A stretch of DNA of 8,025 nt from Candidatus Glassiibacteriota bacterium (lineage in GTDB: Bacteria > Gemmatimonadota > Glassbacteria > GWA2-58-10): assembly GCA_030604975.1 (NCBI GenBank), contig JAUVUV010000085.1, positions 1 to 8,025 of the forward strand. Direction: 5' to 3'. Made by a program: the position numbers and the translations under genes. Below are positions 1 through 6,823 of the stretch, one piece after another (within the stretch, counting starts at the first letter, position 1; each line of letters starts with the position of its first letter). The notes beneath the pieces are model-generated. The model ran no database searches, was not told the origin of the DNA, and worked only from the letters and a program-made list of their open reading frames with translations.

Positions 1-14
1 CCTGACTCCTGACT
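1..14. repeat. Two tandem copies of CCTGACT at the window edge
   Basis: CCTGACT is repeated head to tail, then ACTGTCTCC follows. It may be the end of a longer simple repeat that continues to the left; two units alone mean little. The rest of 1-101, downstream of the large repeat-protein gene, is AT-rich and shows no hairpin followed by a T-run on the minus strand. Confidence 0.35.
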
Positions 15-101
15 ACTGTCTCCTCAAACACGATTATCTATCAATATGTATTAAATCTGAAATTGTAGTTATGCGCTATAATTTGTGACGCTATGTATAA
101 T

Positions 102-2966
102 TCATTCGGCGTTTTCCTCCATCGATACCTGTTCTTCATCATCGGGATCAGGGAGGTTTTTCAGAAGCCACTGGCGCTGGTTCGGATCGGGCATGGCGTA
201 AGGCACTTTGATCGATATCCGGCCTTCCAGCTTGTATCCGCACTCCTCCATGGCTTCCTGTTTATCCGGGGTATACCATGAGACAAAAACCCGCTCATCA
301 GGCTGGACAAACGCAAAGACTCCACGATAAACACCAAGCCTGCCGATATTGTTCGGATCCAGGTTGCCGCTGTCCGTAGAGCGCTCCAGGATGCTTTCCG
401 GGACAGGCTTGAGAGAGTATTTTTCTATATTTTCCTTTACTTTTTCATCCTCACCGGCCTCTTCTGTGTCTTGAATTTCCTTGCGGCTGCGTTCCAGCTC
501 GCCTTCCGGAAGATGGCTTTTGATCCACTGCAGATCCTCTTCGCTCCCCGAGGCATGTGGAATATCAGCAAGCTCCTGAGCATAGTGGCCGGAGTTGACC
601 AGGATATTCAGCTTCTTCGGTGTAAAGGGAGTAATGTAAAGGTTGCGCTCGGGGTCCACGAAAAAGAGCATCTCACCGCGCTGGAGATAGGAACCCACAA
701 CTTGTGCGGAAACTTTCTCGGCGCGAAGGCAGAGTTGGAGAAACGCAGCGTCGAGTGGCTTGAGAGAGTGTCTGCTGGCGATATCCTGGGCCAGATGATC
801 TTCTTTTTCTTCTCCTAAGGCCTGGACTTCTTCGCGGCTTCGCTGCAGTTCCCCTTCCGGGAGGTTGTCTTGCCGCCACTGGATGTCGGCCTCGGAGTTA
901 CTTGCAAATGGAACGACAATCCGTTGAGTGGCGTGCTGGTAATTGGCTTTTTGGAGCATTTCGGCTTTCAAAGGAGTATAAGGAGTGATCCAGATATGCT
1001 GGTTTGGTCCCACAAAAGCGAGAATTTCTCCCTGGGTTATGTAGTGCCCAAGCTGTTCGGGGCATGTCTGCTCTGTCATTGCCGAGCGCGAAGCGAGCTC
1101 TTCCGGAGGCTTGTCGCTAATGTCCAATTTTTCCAGGCGTTCTTTCAATCCTTTTTCTTTCTGATCTTTTTCCAGTTGGTCCGCTTCCTGGCTGCTTTTT
1201 TCCAATTCTCCTTCGGGGAGATTGCTTTTCAGCCACAGAAGGTCCTCCTCGGTCTGGGAACCATAGGGAATTTTTATCAGATGGTCCGGCAAACAGTATC
1301 CAGCTTTTCTCAAGGCCTCTTCCTTCCCGGGCGTCGTGGGGGTAACGTAGAAATAGCCGTCCTCGTAAATGAAGCAGGTCAAACCGCTACGCGAGAAGTA
1401 GTGCCCGATAAGTTGGATATCCTGCTGATCTGTCTTTGCAGAACGTGAAATTAGATCTTCCGGCAACTGCTTCAAATCCAGGCGATCCACTGTCTTTTCG
1501 ATTTTTGCTTTGAGTTCCTTTTCAGCTTCTTCCCGGCGTTCCACAGCGCTTTTGTCAAGTTCCTCCTGAGAGAGATGCTGGCGGAGGAAATCCAGATCCT
1601 CTTTGGTACCGTCAGAATGGGGAACTCTGAAGCCAGCGGTTGACTGCCGGTAGTTGGATTCCCGAAGTAGGCTTATTTTCTTTTTCGTAACCGGTGTGAT
1701 ATAGACAACACCCTCCGGGTCGACAAACCCGAGGATATCGTTCCTCACGTGATACAGCCCGGTAGAGCCGGTCTGCTTGCTGTCTGTTTTGATCGAACGG
1801 TCAATCAGTTCATTGGGCAGGTCCTCGAGTTGCAGGCGCCGTTGTCTTCTTTCAGCCTGCTCCAATTCGATCTGCTCAAGCTCGGCCTGGACAGCCTGCC
1901 TGGCGGCTTCCCAGTGTTCTGCGCTGATATTGGCTTTCAGCCAGGCGATATCCTCATCCGTTTTCAGCGAGTAAGGAACCTTGATTGCCGGGCCCATAAA
2001 CTGATAGCCCAGAGATTTCAGTAGATCGACCTTTTTTTTGGTGACCGGGGTGACATAGGTTTTCCCAAGGGGATCGGTGAAAGAAAGGATTCCATTGTGC
2101 GTGCCGGCCAGGCCTATGTAATCAGGGTAGCTTTTTTCACTGGCTGCGGAGCACTCCAGAAGATCTTCCGGTAAGTCTTTCAGCCCTAACTCCTCGATTT
2201 TCTTTTTCGCCTTTTCCAGGCTTTCCTGCAGGCGCTGCTCTACTATCTCTTTCCGGGTACGGTCCCACTCCCCAGCCGGAATGTTTCGGGAGAGCCATTC
2301 CCGGTTCTCTTCGCTCCCAAGCGAATATGGCACCTGGATCATCGATTCGAGGTAAACGTAACCATGGTTTACGAGCAAATCTTTTTTGTAATCCGAGTAA
2401 GGTGTTAACCAGGTGTTCGCCTCCCAGTCAGTAAAGCATAAAATTCCGCTGTAACTCGCGCAGAGACCAACATAATGGAAAAATTTCTCCTTTATTTTAG
2501 TGCAGCGCTCTGAGAGAAAATCCTCGGGGAGATCGCGGATGCCCTCGAGGTTCACTGTCAGTAAGGCGGTGTAAACCCTGGCTTCCATCTTGGGCAACCG
2601 GTTTTCTTTGACCGAACGGATGATCTCTGATTTCGGAAGCATCTTGCGCAGCCAGCGCTTGCTTTTGGTCGTACCGTCCGAATAGGGCACATCAGTCTGC
2701 GGGTGGTGCCTTTTGAAACCGGCTTCGGTTAGCATATCCAGTTTCAGCCTGGTGCCGGGAGTTACATAAACCTTGCCGTCCCAATCGACAAACGCAATTA
2801 TGCCGCCATTGAACCCGTAGGTACTTTTCTGCTCCGGGCGGGTTTCCTCAACTATTGCGCTGCGCGTAAGAAGCCCGGGTGGAATCCTCTTTTTTTCTTC
2901 ACCAGCCTGATCTTCGGTTTTTTCAACCGCTGCTGGATTAGATTCCTGTTTGTCCATCGGATGCAT
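102..2966 (-). CDS. Large cytoplasmic protein of eight ~118-residue tandem repeats, family not recognised
   Basis: I do not recognise this 954-residue protein and assign no function. It has no signal peptide and no membrane segment, and is rich in Glu, Lys, Gln and Leu, so it is probably soluble and cytoplasmic. After a charged 28-residue head it consists of eight copies of one domain, starting near residues 29, 146, 265, 383, 501, 620, 737 and 855. Each copy reads: a short helix like LPEDLLERS; a variable stretch ending in G-x-Y; a strand-turn-strand like GILAFVDPEG then YVTPxT; a helix KKxxLLxxAGY; a strand IxVPYS; and a helix EDLxWLKxNLPEGELERS. Charged linkers of about 27 residues, possibly helical, join the copies. 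The alternating strands and helices look like a small alpha/beta domain. The start is the first ATG after an in-frame stop; ATG 2957 (Met4) is equally possible, and neither has a clear ribosome site. It lies 91 bases downstream of the DUF218-type gene on the same strand. It is surely a real gene: the conserved pattern recurs eight times in frame. Confidence 0.93.
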   Translation of the reverse strand: MHPMDKQESNPAAVEKTEDQAGEEKKRIPPGLLTRSAIVEETRPEQKSTYGFNGGIIAFVDWDGKVYVTPGTRLKLDMLTEAGFKRHHPQTDVPYSDGTTKSKRWLRKMLPKSEIIRSVKENRLPKMEARVYTALLTVNLEGIRDLPEDFLSERCTKIKEKFFHYVGLCASYSGILCFTDWEANTWLTPYSDYKKDLLVNHGYVYLESMIQVPYSLGSEENREWLSRNIPAGEWDRTRKEIVEQRLQESLEKAKKKIEELGLKDLPEDLLECSAASEKSYPDYIGLAGTHNGILSFTDPLGKTYVTPVTKKKVDLLKSLGYQFMGPAIKVPYSLKTDEDIAWLKANISAEHWEAARQAVQAELEQIELEQAERRQRRLQLEDLPNELIDRSIKTDSKQTGSTGLYHVRNDILGFVDPEGVVYITPVTKKKISLLRESNYRQSTAGFRVPHSDGTKEDLDFLRQHLSQEELDKSAVERREEAEKELKAKIEKTVDRLDLKQLPEDLISRSAKTDQQDIQLIGHYFSRSGLTCFIYEDGYFYVTPTTPGKEEALRKAGYCLPDHLIKIPYGSQTEEDLLWLKSNLPEGELEKSSQEADQLEKDQKEKGLKERLEKLDISDKPPEELASRSAMTEQTCPEQLGHYITQGEILAFVGPNQHIWITPYTPLKAEMLQKANYQHATQRIVVPFASNSEADIQWRQDNLPEGELQRSREEVQALGEEKEDHLAQDIASRHSLKPLDAAFLQLCLRAEKVSAQVVGSYLQRGEMLFFVDPERNLYITPFTPKKLNILVNSGHYAQELADIPHASGSEEDLQWIKSHLPEGELERSRKEIQDTEEAGEDEKVKENIEKYSLKPVPESILERSTDSGNLDPNNIGRLGVYRGVFAFVQPDERVFVSWYTPDKQEAMEECGYKLEGRISIKVPYAMPDPNQRQWLLKNLPDPDDEEQVSMEENAE
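141..2882 (-). repeat. Eight in-frame coding repeats with a period of about 354 bases
   Basis: The units map to 2613-2882 (copy 1), 2256-2531 (2), 1902-2174 (3), 1548-1820 (4), 1194-1466 (5), 837-1109 (6), 486-758 (7) and 141-404 (8). The landmark Thr-Pro after the second strand falls at residues 69, 188, 306, 424, 542, 661 and 779; the equivalent position in copy 8 is Ser896-Trp897. Spacing is therefore 117 to 119 residues throughout, linkers included. Copies 3 and 4 share the exact heptapeptide TPVTKKK. Copies 5, 6 and 7 share LPEGEL, which hints that neighbouring copies arose from each other. At DNA level the copies look well diverged, so the duplication is old and the array is unlikely to be an assembly artefact. 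Confidence 0.9.
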
Positions 2967-3057
2967 GAAAGATGCAAAATTTGTCTTAAAAATTTTTCAA
3001 CAGGCCGGCAAAAGCCCTCATAACAGAATTAATACTTAAATCTATAAAAAATACTCC

Positions 3058-3684
3058 TTAAAGGAAATGTTTAAAATAGTAAAAAAGGATTTTAAGGTAC
3101 TCGTTAACCACAAACTGCAGCTCTCGTTCACGGTTCCACCAGTCTTGCGGGCTGAGTTTCTCCATTTCCCAGGGTACGGCGCAGAATCTAATGTTTACCG
3201 GCAAGTCCCCCAATACATGGTTATAGGTGAGCCAGACCCGGCGCATGTTAAACGGAGAGCTTACCACCATAATCGATTTCAGGCCGAGTCTGAGCACCGA
3301 TTCCCTGGTGGCGAGGGCATCCTCCCAGGTTGATTTAACTTGGTTATGGATAACCATTGACTCTGCCGGGATATCTGCCTCGGAGGCCATTTGTCTGATA
3401 CTTTCCACCGGATCGATCGCCTGGCCGAAAAAATATGTTGTATCGCTAACATTGAAGATCAAAAGGCTGGAATAGCCGCGCCGGTAAAGCTCCACTGCCC
3501 AGGCGCGGCGTGACTGTTCGCCGCTTACCGCGACAATCGCATCGCTGGTTTCAGGGGGTTGATCCAGGACAAGGTAGTCGCCGATTTGATCAAGGCACAA
3601 GCGCCAGGTCAGTAGCAAAAAGATTACGGATACCGCAGCCAGTACGAGAAGGGTCAAACAGCCAGCGCAAATCCGCCGAGCCAT
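3058..3684 (-). CDS. Membrane-anchored DUF218 (ElyC/SanA/YdcF-type) protein
   Basis: This 208-residue protein starts with Arg-Arg and a hydrophobic segment at about residues 8-27, a signal anchor leaving the rest in the periplasm, as in SanA and ElyC. The DUF218 pattern follows: a strand DAIVAVSG (48-55), the helix with A-x-x-LYRRG (63-70), STWEDA (118-123) in place of the usual S-x-x-T-x-E-N-A, a strand and turn VVSSPFNMRR (140-149) matching the family's V-T-s-x-y-H-m-x-R-A, and a C-terminal Trp/Glu-rich helix ending in Lys and aromatics. Family members are linked to envelope integrity, peptidoglycan or enterobacterial common antigen handling, and vancomycin tolerance; the chemistry is poorly defined. 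Several family positions are changed here: FNVS where others have a Ser-Gly turn, Asn for the Glu before the S-T-x-E motif, and Asn for His in the Y-H-M motif. The ATG has AAGGAG (3691-3696) six bases upstream. It lies 122 bases after the TPR gene. Confidence 0.82.
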   Translation of the reverse strand: MARRICAGCLTLLVLAAVSVIFLLLTWRLCLDQIGDYLVLDQPPETSDAIVAVSGEQSRRAWAVELYRRGYSSLLIFNVSDTTYFFGQAIDPVESIRQMASEADIPAESMVIHNQVKSTWEDALATRESVLRLGLKSIMVVSSPFNMRRVWLTYNHVLGDLPVNIRFCAVPWEMEKLSPQDWWNRERELQFVVNEYLKILFYYFKHFL

Positions 3685-3806
3685 CCATTGCTCCTTGCGG
3701 AATTGAGAAAGATATTGAAAGACTATCTATTGAGACATGTGTTTCCCGCTGAGTGCGCAAACCGGAAAAACACGCCGATTCCGATGGTGTAATGATTTAA
3801 ACAGGA

Positions 3807-4685
3807 TTACTTGCTGAGCTTTTCGATATTCTTTTTTGCCGACTGGGCCAGTTCGTGGTCGGGCGCCATGTTGAGAAATTTACGGTAAGCCTCAAGAGCG
3901 CCTTGGCGGTTGTTTCCGATCTCACGGGAGAGTCCGAGGTAATAATACATCAAGGGTTCGTCAGGTTCGAGCGCTATCGCCTTGAGAAAGGCCTTCTCCG
4001 CACTCTGAAAGCGTTCGAGCTGGCTGTAGGCCTGGCCGAGCCTGAAATAAATGCCGGCATCCGTAGTGTCAATCGCAGCTGCCTCTTCGAGAAGGCGGCG
4101 GGCCTGGTGAGGCATTGATTTTTCCAGGTAAATGCCCGCCAGAAGGCGTATCGCATCCACCAGTCCTGGTTTCAGCTCCAGTGTTTTATTCAGTGCAATG
4201 ATTGCCTCATCGTAGCGTTTCTCCATAAAGTAACTGCCGCCGATACCCAGCTGTGCCCAGTAAAACGTGGGCTCAGCAGCGAGCGCTTTTTTATATTCGG
4301 CACGCTTTGCATCCATATCGCTCAGGGTACGTCCGTAAAGGAAATGATACAAAGCCGACACGGGATTCTGTTTCAACATGTTTTCGTACATGGTGACAAC
4401 TTCCTTCCCGCGACCCACGCTGCGGAAAGCGTCCATGTAACGAAGATGTGCCTGAATGAAATTGGGGTCGGCCTTGATTGCCTGGCGGAGTTTCTCGATC
4501 GTTTCATTGAACTTGTCCTGCTCTGCAAGCTGAAGACTCTCTTTGTAAAGGGAGATAGCGCGTGGATTTGAACTTTCAAGATTCTGTCCAGACAGCCTGA
4601 AGGGCGATGCAAGTACGAGGATTAGAGAGCAGGTGCATAAAAGAAAGTACGCATGTGGTCTGGTGCAGTTCAGGGTCTGAAACAT
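3807..4685 (-). CDS. Secreted tetratricopeptide-repeat protein
   Basis: The 292-residue product begins with a hydrophobic segment (about residues 13-28) and a Ser/Gly/Gln-rich stretch, which looks like a signal peptide or N-terminal anchor. The rest is TPR, about seven units near residues 43-74, 77-108, 111-139, 141-173, 176-207, 210-241 and 244-275. Typical signatures are visible, such as YDEAIIALNKTLELKP (158-173) and FQSAEKAFLKAIALEP (226-241). Unit 3 is about five residues short, which would kink the superhelix. TPR arrays bind proteins or peptides, so a scaffold or assembly role in the periplasm is the natural inference; no catalytic domain is present. The ATG is preceded by AAGGAG (4691-4696) at five bases, a strong site. 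It lies 186 bases after the hydrolase gene and upstream of the DUF218-type gene on the same strand. The TPR call is firm; the partner is unknown. Confidence 0.9.
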   Translation of the reverse strand: MFQTLNCTRPHAYFLLCTCSLILVLASPFRLSGQNLESSNPRAISLYKESLQLAEQDKFNETIEKLRQAIKADPNFIQAHLRYMDAFRSVGRGKEVVTMYENMLKQNPVSALYHFLYGRTLSDMDAKRAEYKKALAAEPTFYWAQLGIGGSYFMEKRYDEAIIALNKTLELKPGLVDAIRLLAGIYLEKSMPHQARRLLEEAAAIDTTDAGIYFRLGQAYSQLERFQSAEKAFLKAIALEPDEPLMYYYLGLSREIGNNRQGALEAYRKFLNMAPDHELAQSAKKNIEKLSK

Positions 4686-4748
4686 CTTTACTCCTTGATC
4701 TTTAAACCTGGCGACCCGGAATGATAATACAAAGGTGAACTATAAGGC

Positions 4749-4777
4749 ATTTTAATTTTAATACGAATCTTGAGCAA
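4749..4777 (-). promoter_or_regulatory. Candidate sigma70-type promoter for the TPR gene
   Basis: Read on the minus strand, TTGCTC (4772-4777) is followed after exactly 17 bases by TAAAAT (4749-4754), which matches the -10 consensus at five of six positions. The -35 matches at only three. The -10 ends 63 bases before the ATG at 4685. The stretch is very AT-rich, so a chance match is quite possible. If real, the TPR gene and those after it need not depend on the hydrolase promoter. Confidence 0.3.
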
Positions 4778-4871
4778 TAAAAATGAAAAAAACTGTGTTT
4801 ACTGTAATAGACGGAATGAAATGCAGAATCCATTAATTTTTTTCATCCCCTGTCATGTCGAGACCCTTCTG

Positions 4872-6593
4872 CTAGGCATTTGTTCCCAGTTCCCGGATCA
4901 CCTCATTGACAATCGCCCTCGCCTCCTCGATATACGGAATCCAACTGCAGGAATCGATAATCGTCCCGGTGTGTACCGCAGAGCGCAGCTTATCGAGCAT
5001 GTCCTTGCGGCCGGCCTTTTCCGCCATTTCCCAGGCGATCCGCAAAGCCTCATAGTCCTGGATTCCCTGGCGCAGCAGCTCCCAGCGCATGCTATCCAGT
5101 GGGCCGTCCTCGCCTGGATAGACAAAAAACATGTCCCCGGAGGGCCACTTGAAAAGCGGCTGGTTCCAGGGATCCTCCGGAAAGAGGTTCACTGCCCAGC
5201 GGATATAGCCGTCGAAACCGTATTTCCAGGCCAGCCAGGGAAGAAGCCTTGTCTCGCGCAGGGAGGAGAATATAAAGGTATTGGGATAATGCGGTCTGCA
5301 GGCCGTGTAGAAAGTCACATACCGATTTCTTTCTGCATGCATCTGCCTGACAACCGGTTCGATTTCTACCCAGCGGTTCCTGTCCTGAAACTCGCGGATG
5401 TGGAAAACGATCTCATCGGCCCACTTGTGCTCATTACCAGGGTAGCCGCCCGAGGAGGCGACCTTGAAATCCGGGGCCTCTGAGGCGATAAAATCAAAGA
5501 TGACACGCATCACGTTTTCCGGCTTTTCATCGAACCCGAGTACGGCCTTGTCGAACCAGCCTTTTTCTTTCAGGTGCTTCCGCAGAACGGGCAGAAAAAC
5601 GCTCCAGCACTCGCGCCAGAGCCGATCACCGACTTCCATTTCCGCTGTGCGGTACTCTCCGGTGGCAGTATCCAGGTAGCGGATGTCTGCTTTCAGAGTG
5701 CCGCCAGGACCCATGACCAGGGCGTAGAGGTCGATACTGCGCTTCACCCCGGCTTTCATCATCAGTTCCACATACCGGTCGAAGGCCGTAAAATCCCATT
5801 CAAATTTGTCTGCATTACCTGTTCCCGGTTCTCCCGGGTATTTCCACTCTACCATGGTATCATCGGCAAACCCTCTCACGCTGTCCCAGGGGTCATGGAT
5901 TATGTGTGTCATGATCGCTTTCATTCCGTGGGCAGCGAAATTCTCTGCATAGCGCTCGAGAATCTGCCAGTGTTTTTCGCTCCAGAGCTTGACTTTGTGG
6001 GCATGCGCCACCGGTGTCGGGGACTGCCAGAGGTTGAGGTGAAAAGTCCAGTCCGGAGGTTCAGGGAGTACCGCGGGCAGCACCTCCACGGTTACAGTGA
6101 AATAAGCCCGGCCGCCGGATGATGCGGTTAGCTCTAAGTTGCCGACATAAATTCCGGCCTCGGTGTCCCGGGGAAGGTTTATGGTAAGCCAGACCGGCTG
6201 GGCCAGGTTTGCGTCCACATCCACAGAGTCGACCTCGAGAAGAGGGTCTGCGGTGAGAGTCATGGTTTCATCCACAGGCACGAAAGCGCCGAAACGCACA
6301 CGAGCTAAGTATTCAGGCACTGCCTCCCCGTCCGGGCCGTAAAGCGTGGCTTTCAGCCCCTTGATATCCCGGTCGCTTTTGACCACCACCTGGGCCGAGA
6401 GCACCTCGCCTGCAAGCCCCTCGAGCATGATCATGCGCTTGCCGGGCTCCCTGGTGAAAGCTCCCTGGTAGGTGCGCACCTCTATCGGCGCAACCCAGGC
6501 CTGGAAACCGGCTTCCGGCTGCCCGGTTTCCCGGGCAGAGCCTCCAGAGATCAATGACAGGATGAAAACGCTGACAACAACCAGACTGGACAT
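4872..6593 (-). CDS. Secreted GH123/DUF4091-type glycoside hydrolase homologue
   Basis: The 573-residue product has a signal peptide at about 1-20 ending in GSA, although its start lacks the usual Lys or Arg. A beta-sandwich-like region (about 30-175) precedes a barrel-like catalytic region (about 180-570). The C-terminal part has the DUF4091 hallmarks: GFDGYIRWAVN (459-469), WPSGDMFFVYPG (483-494), and SMRWELLRQGIQDYEAL (501-517). In the characterised GH123 N-acetyl-beta-galactosaminidases, an adjacent Asp-Glu pair supports substrate-assisted catalysis; here FDEKPEN (354-360) supplies Asp355-Glu356 at the expected place. The length fits the family. GalNAc is the known GH123 substrate, but DUF4091 proteins are far more diverse than the tested enzymes, so the sugar here is uncertain. 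The start is firm: GGAGG (6599-6603) lies five bases before the ATG. It is the first gene of the minus-strand group and divergent from sixA. No sugar transporter or second glycosidase is in view. Confidence 0.85.
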   Translation of the reverse strand: MSSLVVVSVFILSLISGGSARETGQPEAGFQAWVAPIEVRTYQGAFTREPGKRMIMLEGLAGEVLSAQVVVKSDRDIKGLKATLYGPDGEAVPEYLARVRFGAFVPVDETMTLTADPLLEVDSVDVDANLAQPVWLTINLPRDTEAGIYVGNLELTASSGGRAYFTVTVEVLPAVLPEPPDWTFHLNLWQSPTPVAHAHKVKLWSEKHWQILERYAENFAAHGMKAIMTHIIHDPWDSVRGFADDTMVEWKYPGEPGTGNADKFEWDFTAFDRYVELMMKAGVKRSIDLYALVMGPGGTLKADIRYLDTATGEYRTAEMEVGDRLWRECWSVFLPVLRKHLKEKGWFDKAVLGFDEKPENVMRVIFDFIASEAPDFKVASSGGYPGNEHKWADEIVFHIREFQDRNRWVEIEPVVRQMHAERNRYVTFYTACRPHYPNTFIFSSLRETRLLPWLAWKYGFDGYIRWAVNLFPEDPWNQPLFKWPSGDMFFVYPGEDGPLDSMRWELLRQGIQDYEALRIAWEMAEKAGRKDMLDKLRSAVHTGTIIDSCSWIPYIEEARAIVNEVIRELGTNA

Positions 6594-6657
6594 TTTAACC
6601 TCCGCAGGGTCATTGTGGTATGAACGTTTATTACCGGGGATAAAATGAGGAAATTCA

Positions 6658-6686
6658 ATAATATCAACTCAAGGCGCGTTTAGCAA
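6658..6686 (-). promoter_or_regulatory. Candidate sigma70-type promoter for the hydrolase gene
   Basis: On the minus strand, TTGCTA (6681-6686, four of six) is followed after 17 bases by TATTAT (6658-6663, five of six). The -10 ends 64 bases before the ATG at 6593, leaving an untranslated leader of roughly 55 bases that contains the GGAGG site. About eight bases upstream of the -35 lies a small inverted repeat, GAAAGTTTC (6695-6703), which might be a regulator site but is too short to rely on. Confidence 0.42.
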
Positions 6687-6755
6687 GTCAGGATGAAAGT
6701 TTCAATCCCGTTTTTCTCTGCGACAAATTTACGGGAAGAATGTTAGACAAAAAGA

Positions 6756-6784
6756 TTGACAGCCAAAACCTGCACCCACATAAT
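6756..6784 (+). promoter_or_regulatory. Near-consensus sigma70 promoter for sixA
   Basis: A perfect -35 box TTGACA (6756-6761) is followed after exactly 17 bases by CATAAT (6779-6784), five of six to the -10 consensus. Transcription would start near 6791, giving a leader of about 33 bases with an AAGGAG site before the GTG at 6824. This is the best promoter in the window and suggests strong constitutive expression. It lies inside the longer frame that opens at ATG 6740, which argues that the upstream ATG is not used. Confidence 0.62.
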
Positions 6785-6810
6785 AATTTGGAGATTGAAT
6801 CTTCTTTTGC

Positions 6811-6816
6811 AAGGAG
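6811..6816 (+). promoter_or_regulatory. Ribosome binding site that sets the sixA start
   Basis: AAGGAG lies seven bases before GTG 6824. It matches the AAGGAG sites used by the TPR and DUF218-type genes. ATG 6740 has no comparable site at a proper distance (only GGGAAG, close up against the ATG). Confidence 0.75.
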
Positions 6817-6823
6817 AAAGAGT

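Noticed and set aside
870..1448. Open frame of 192 codons on the plus strand
   Set aside because: It lies entirely antisense to repeats 5 and 6 of the large repeat protein, whose in-frame repeats are conserved; the plus-strand product is Phe-rich and shows no motif.
2972..3000. TTGAAA, 17 bases, TTGCAT upstream of the octa-repeat gene on the minus strand
   Set aside because: The -10 matches only three of six and lies so close to the ATG that transcription would begin at or after the start codon.
2986..3021. Eleven-codon open frame (MRAFAGLLKNF) in the gap before the octa-repeat gene
   Set aside because: There is no ribosome site and no feature of a regulatory leader peptide; such short frames are expected by chance.
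3762..3792. Possible hairpin followed by GTTTTT after the TPR gene on the minus strand
   Set aside because: The stem has only about four or five pairs with a mismatch or bulge and a long loop, too weak to call a terminator.
4373..4612. 79-codon minus-strand frame overlapping the TPR gene
   Set aside because: It is an alternate frame of the TPR gene, Ser/Arg-rich without motifs.
4783..4871. A/T runs after the hydrolase gene as a possible terminator
   Set aside because: No stem of useful length precedes a T-run on the minus strand; the ACAGT copies there are direct, not inverted.
4770..5483. Open frame of 237 codons on the plus strand starting with TTG
   Set aside because: It is antisense to the DUF4091 catalytic region, has no ribosome site, and has no family resemblance.
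5574..6122. Open frame of 182 codons on the plus strand
   Set aside because: It is a shadow of the hydrolase gene; the minus-strand frame carries the signal peptide, catalytic pair and family motifs.
6700..6710. GTTTCAATCCC, resembling the end of some CRISPR repeats
   Set aside because: It occurs only once and has no regularly spaced copies.
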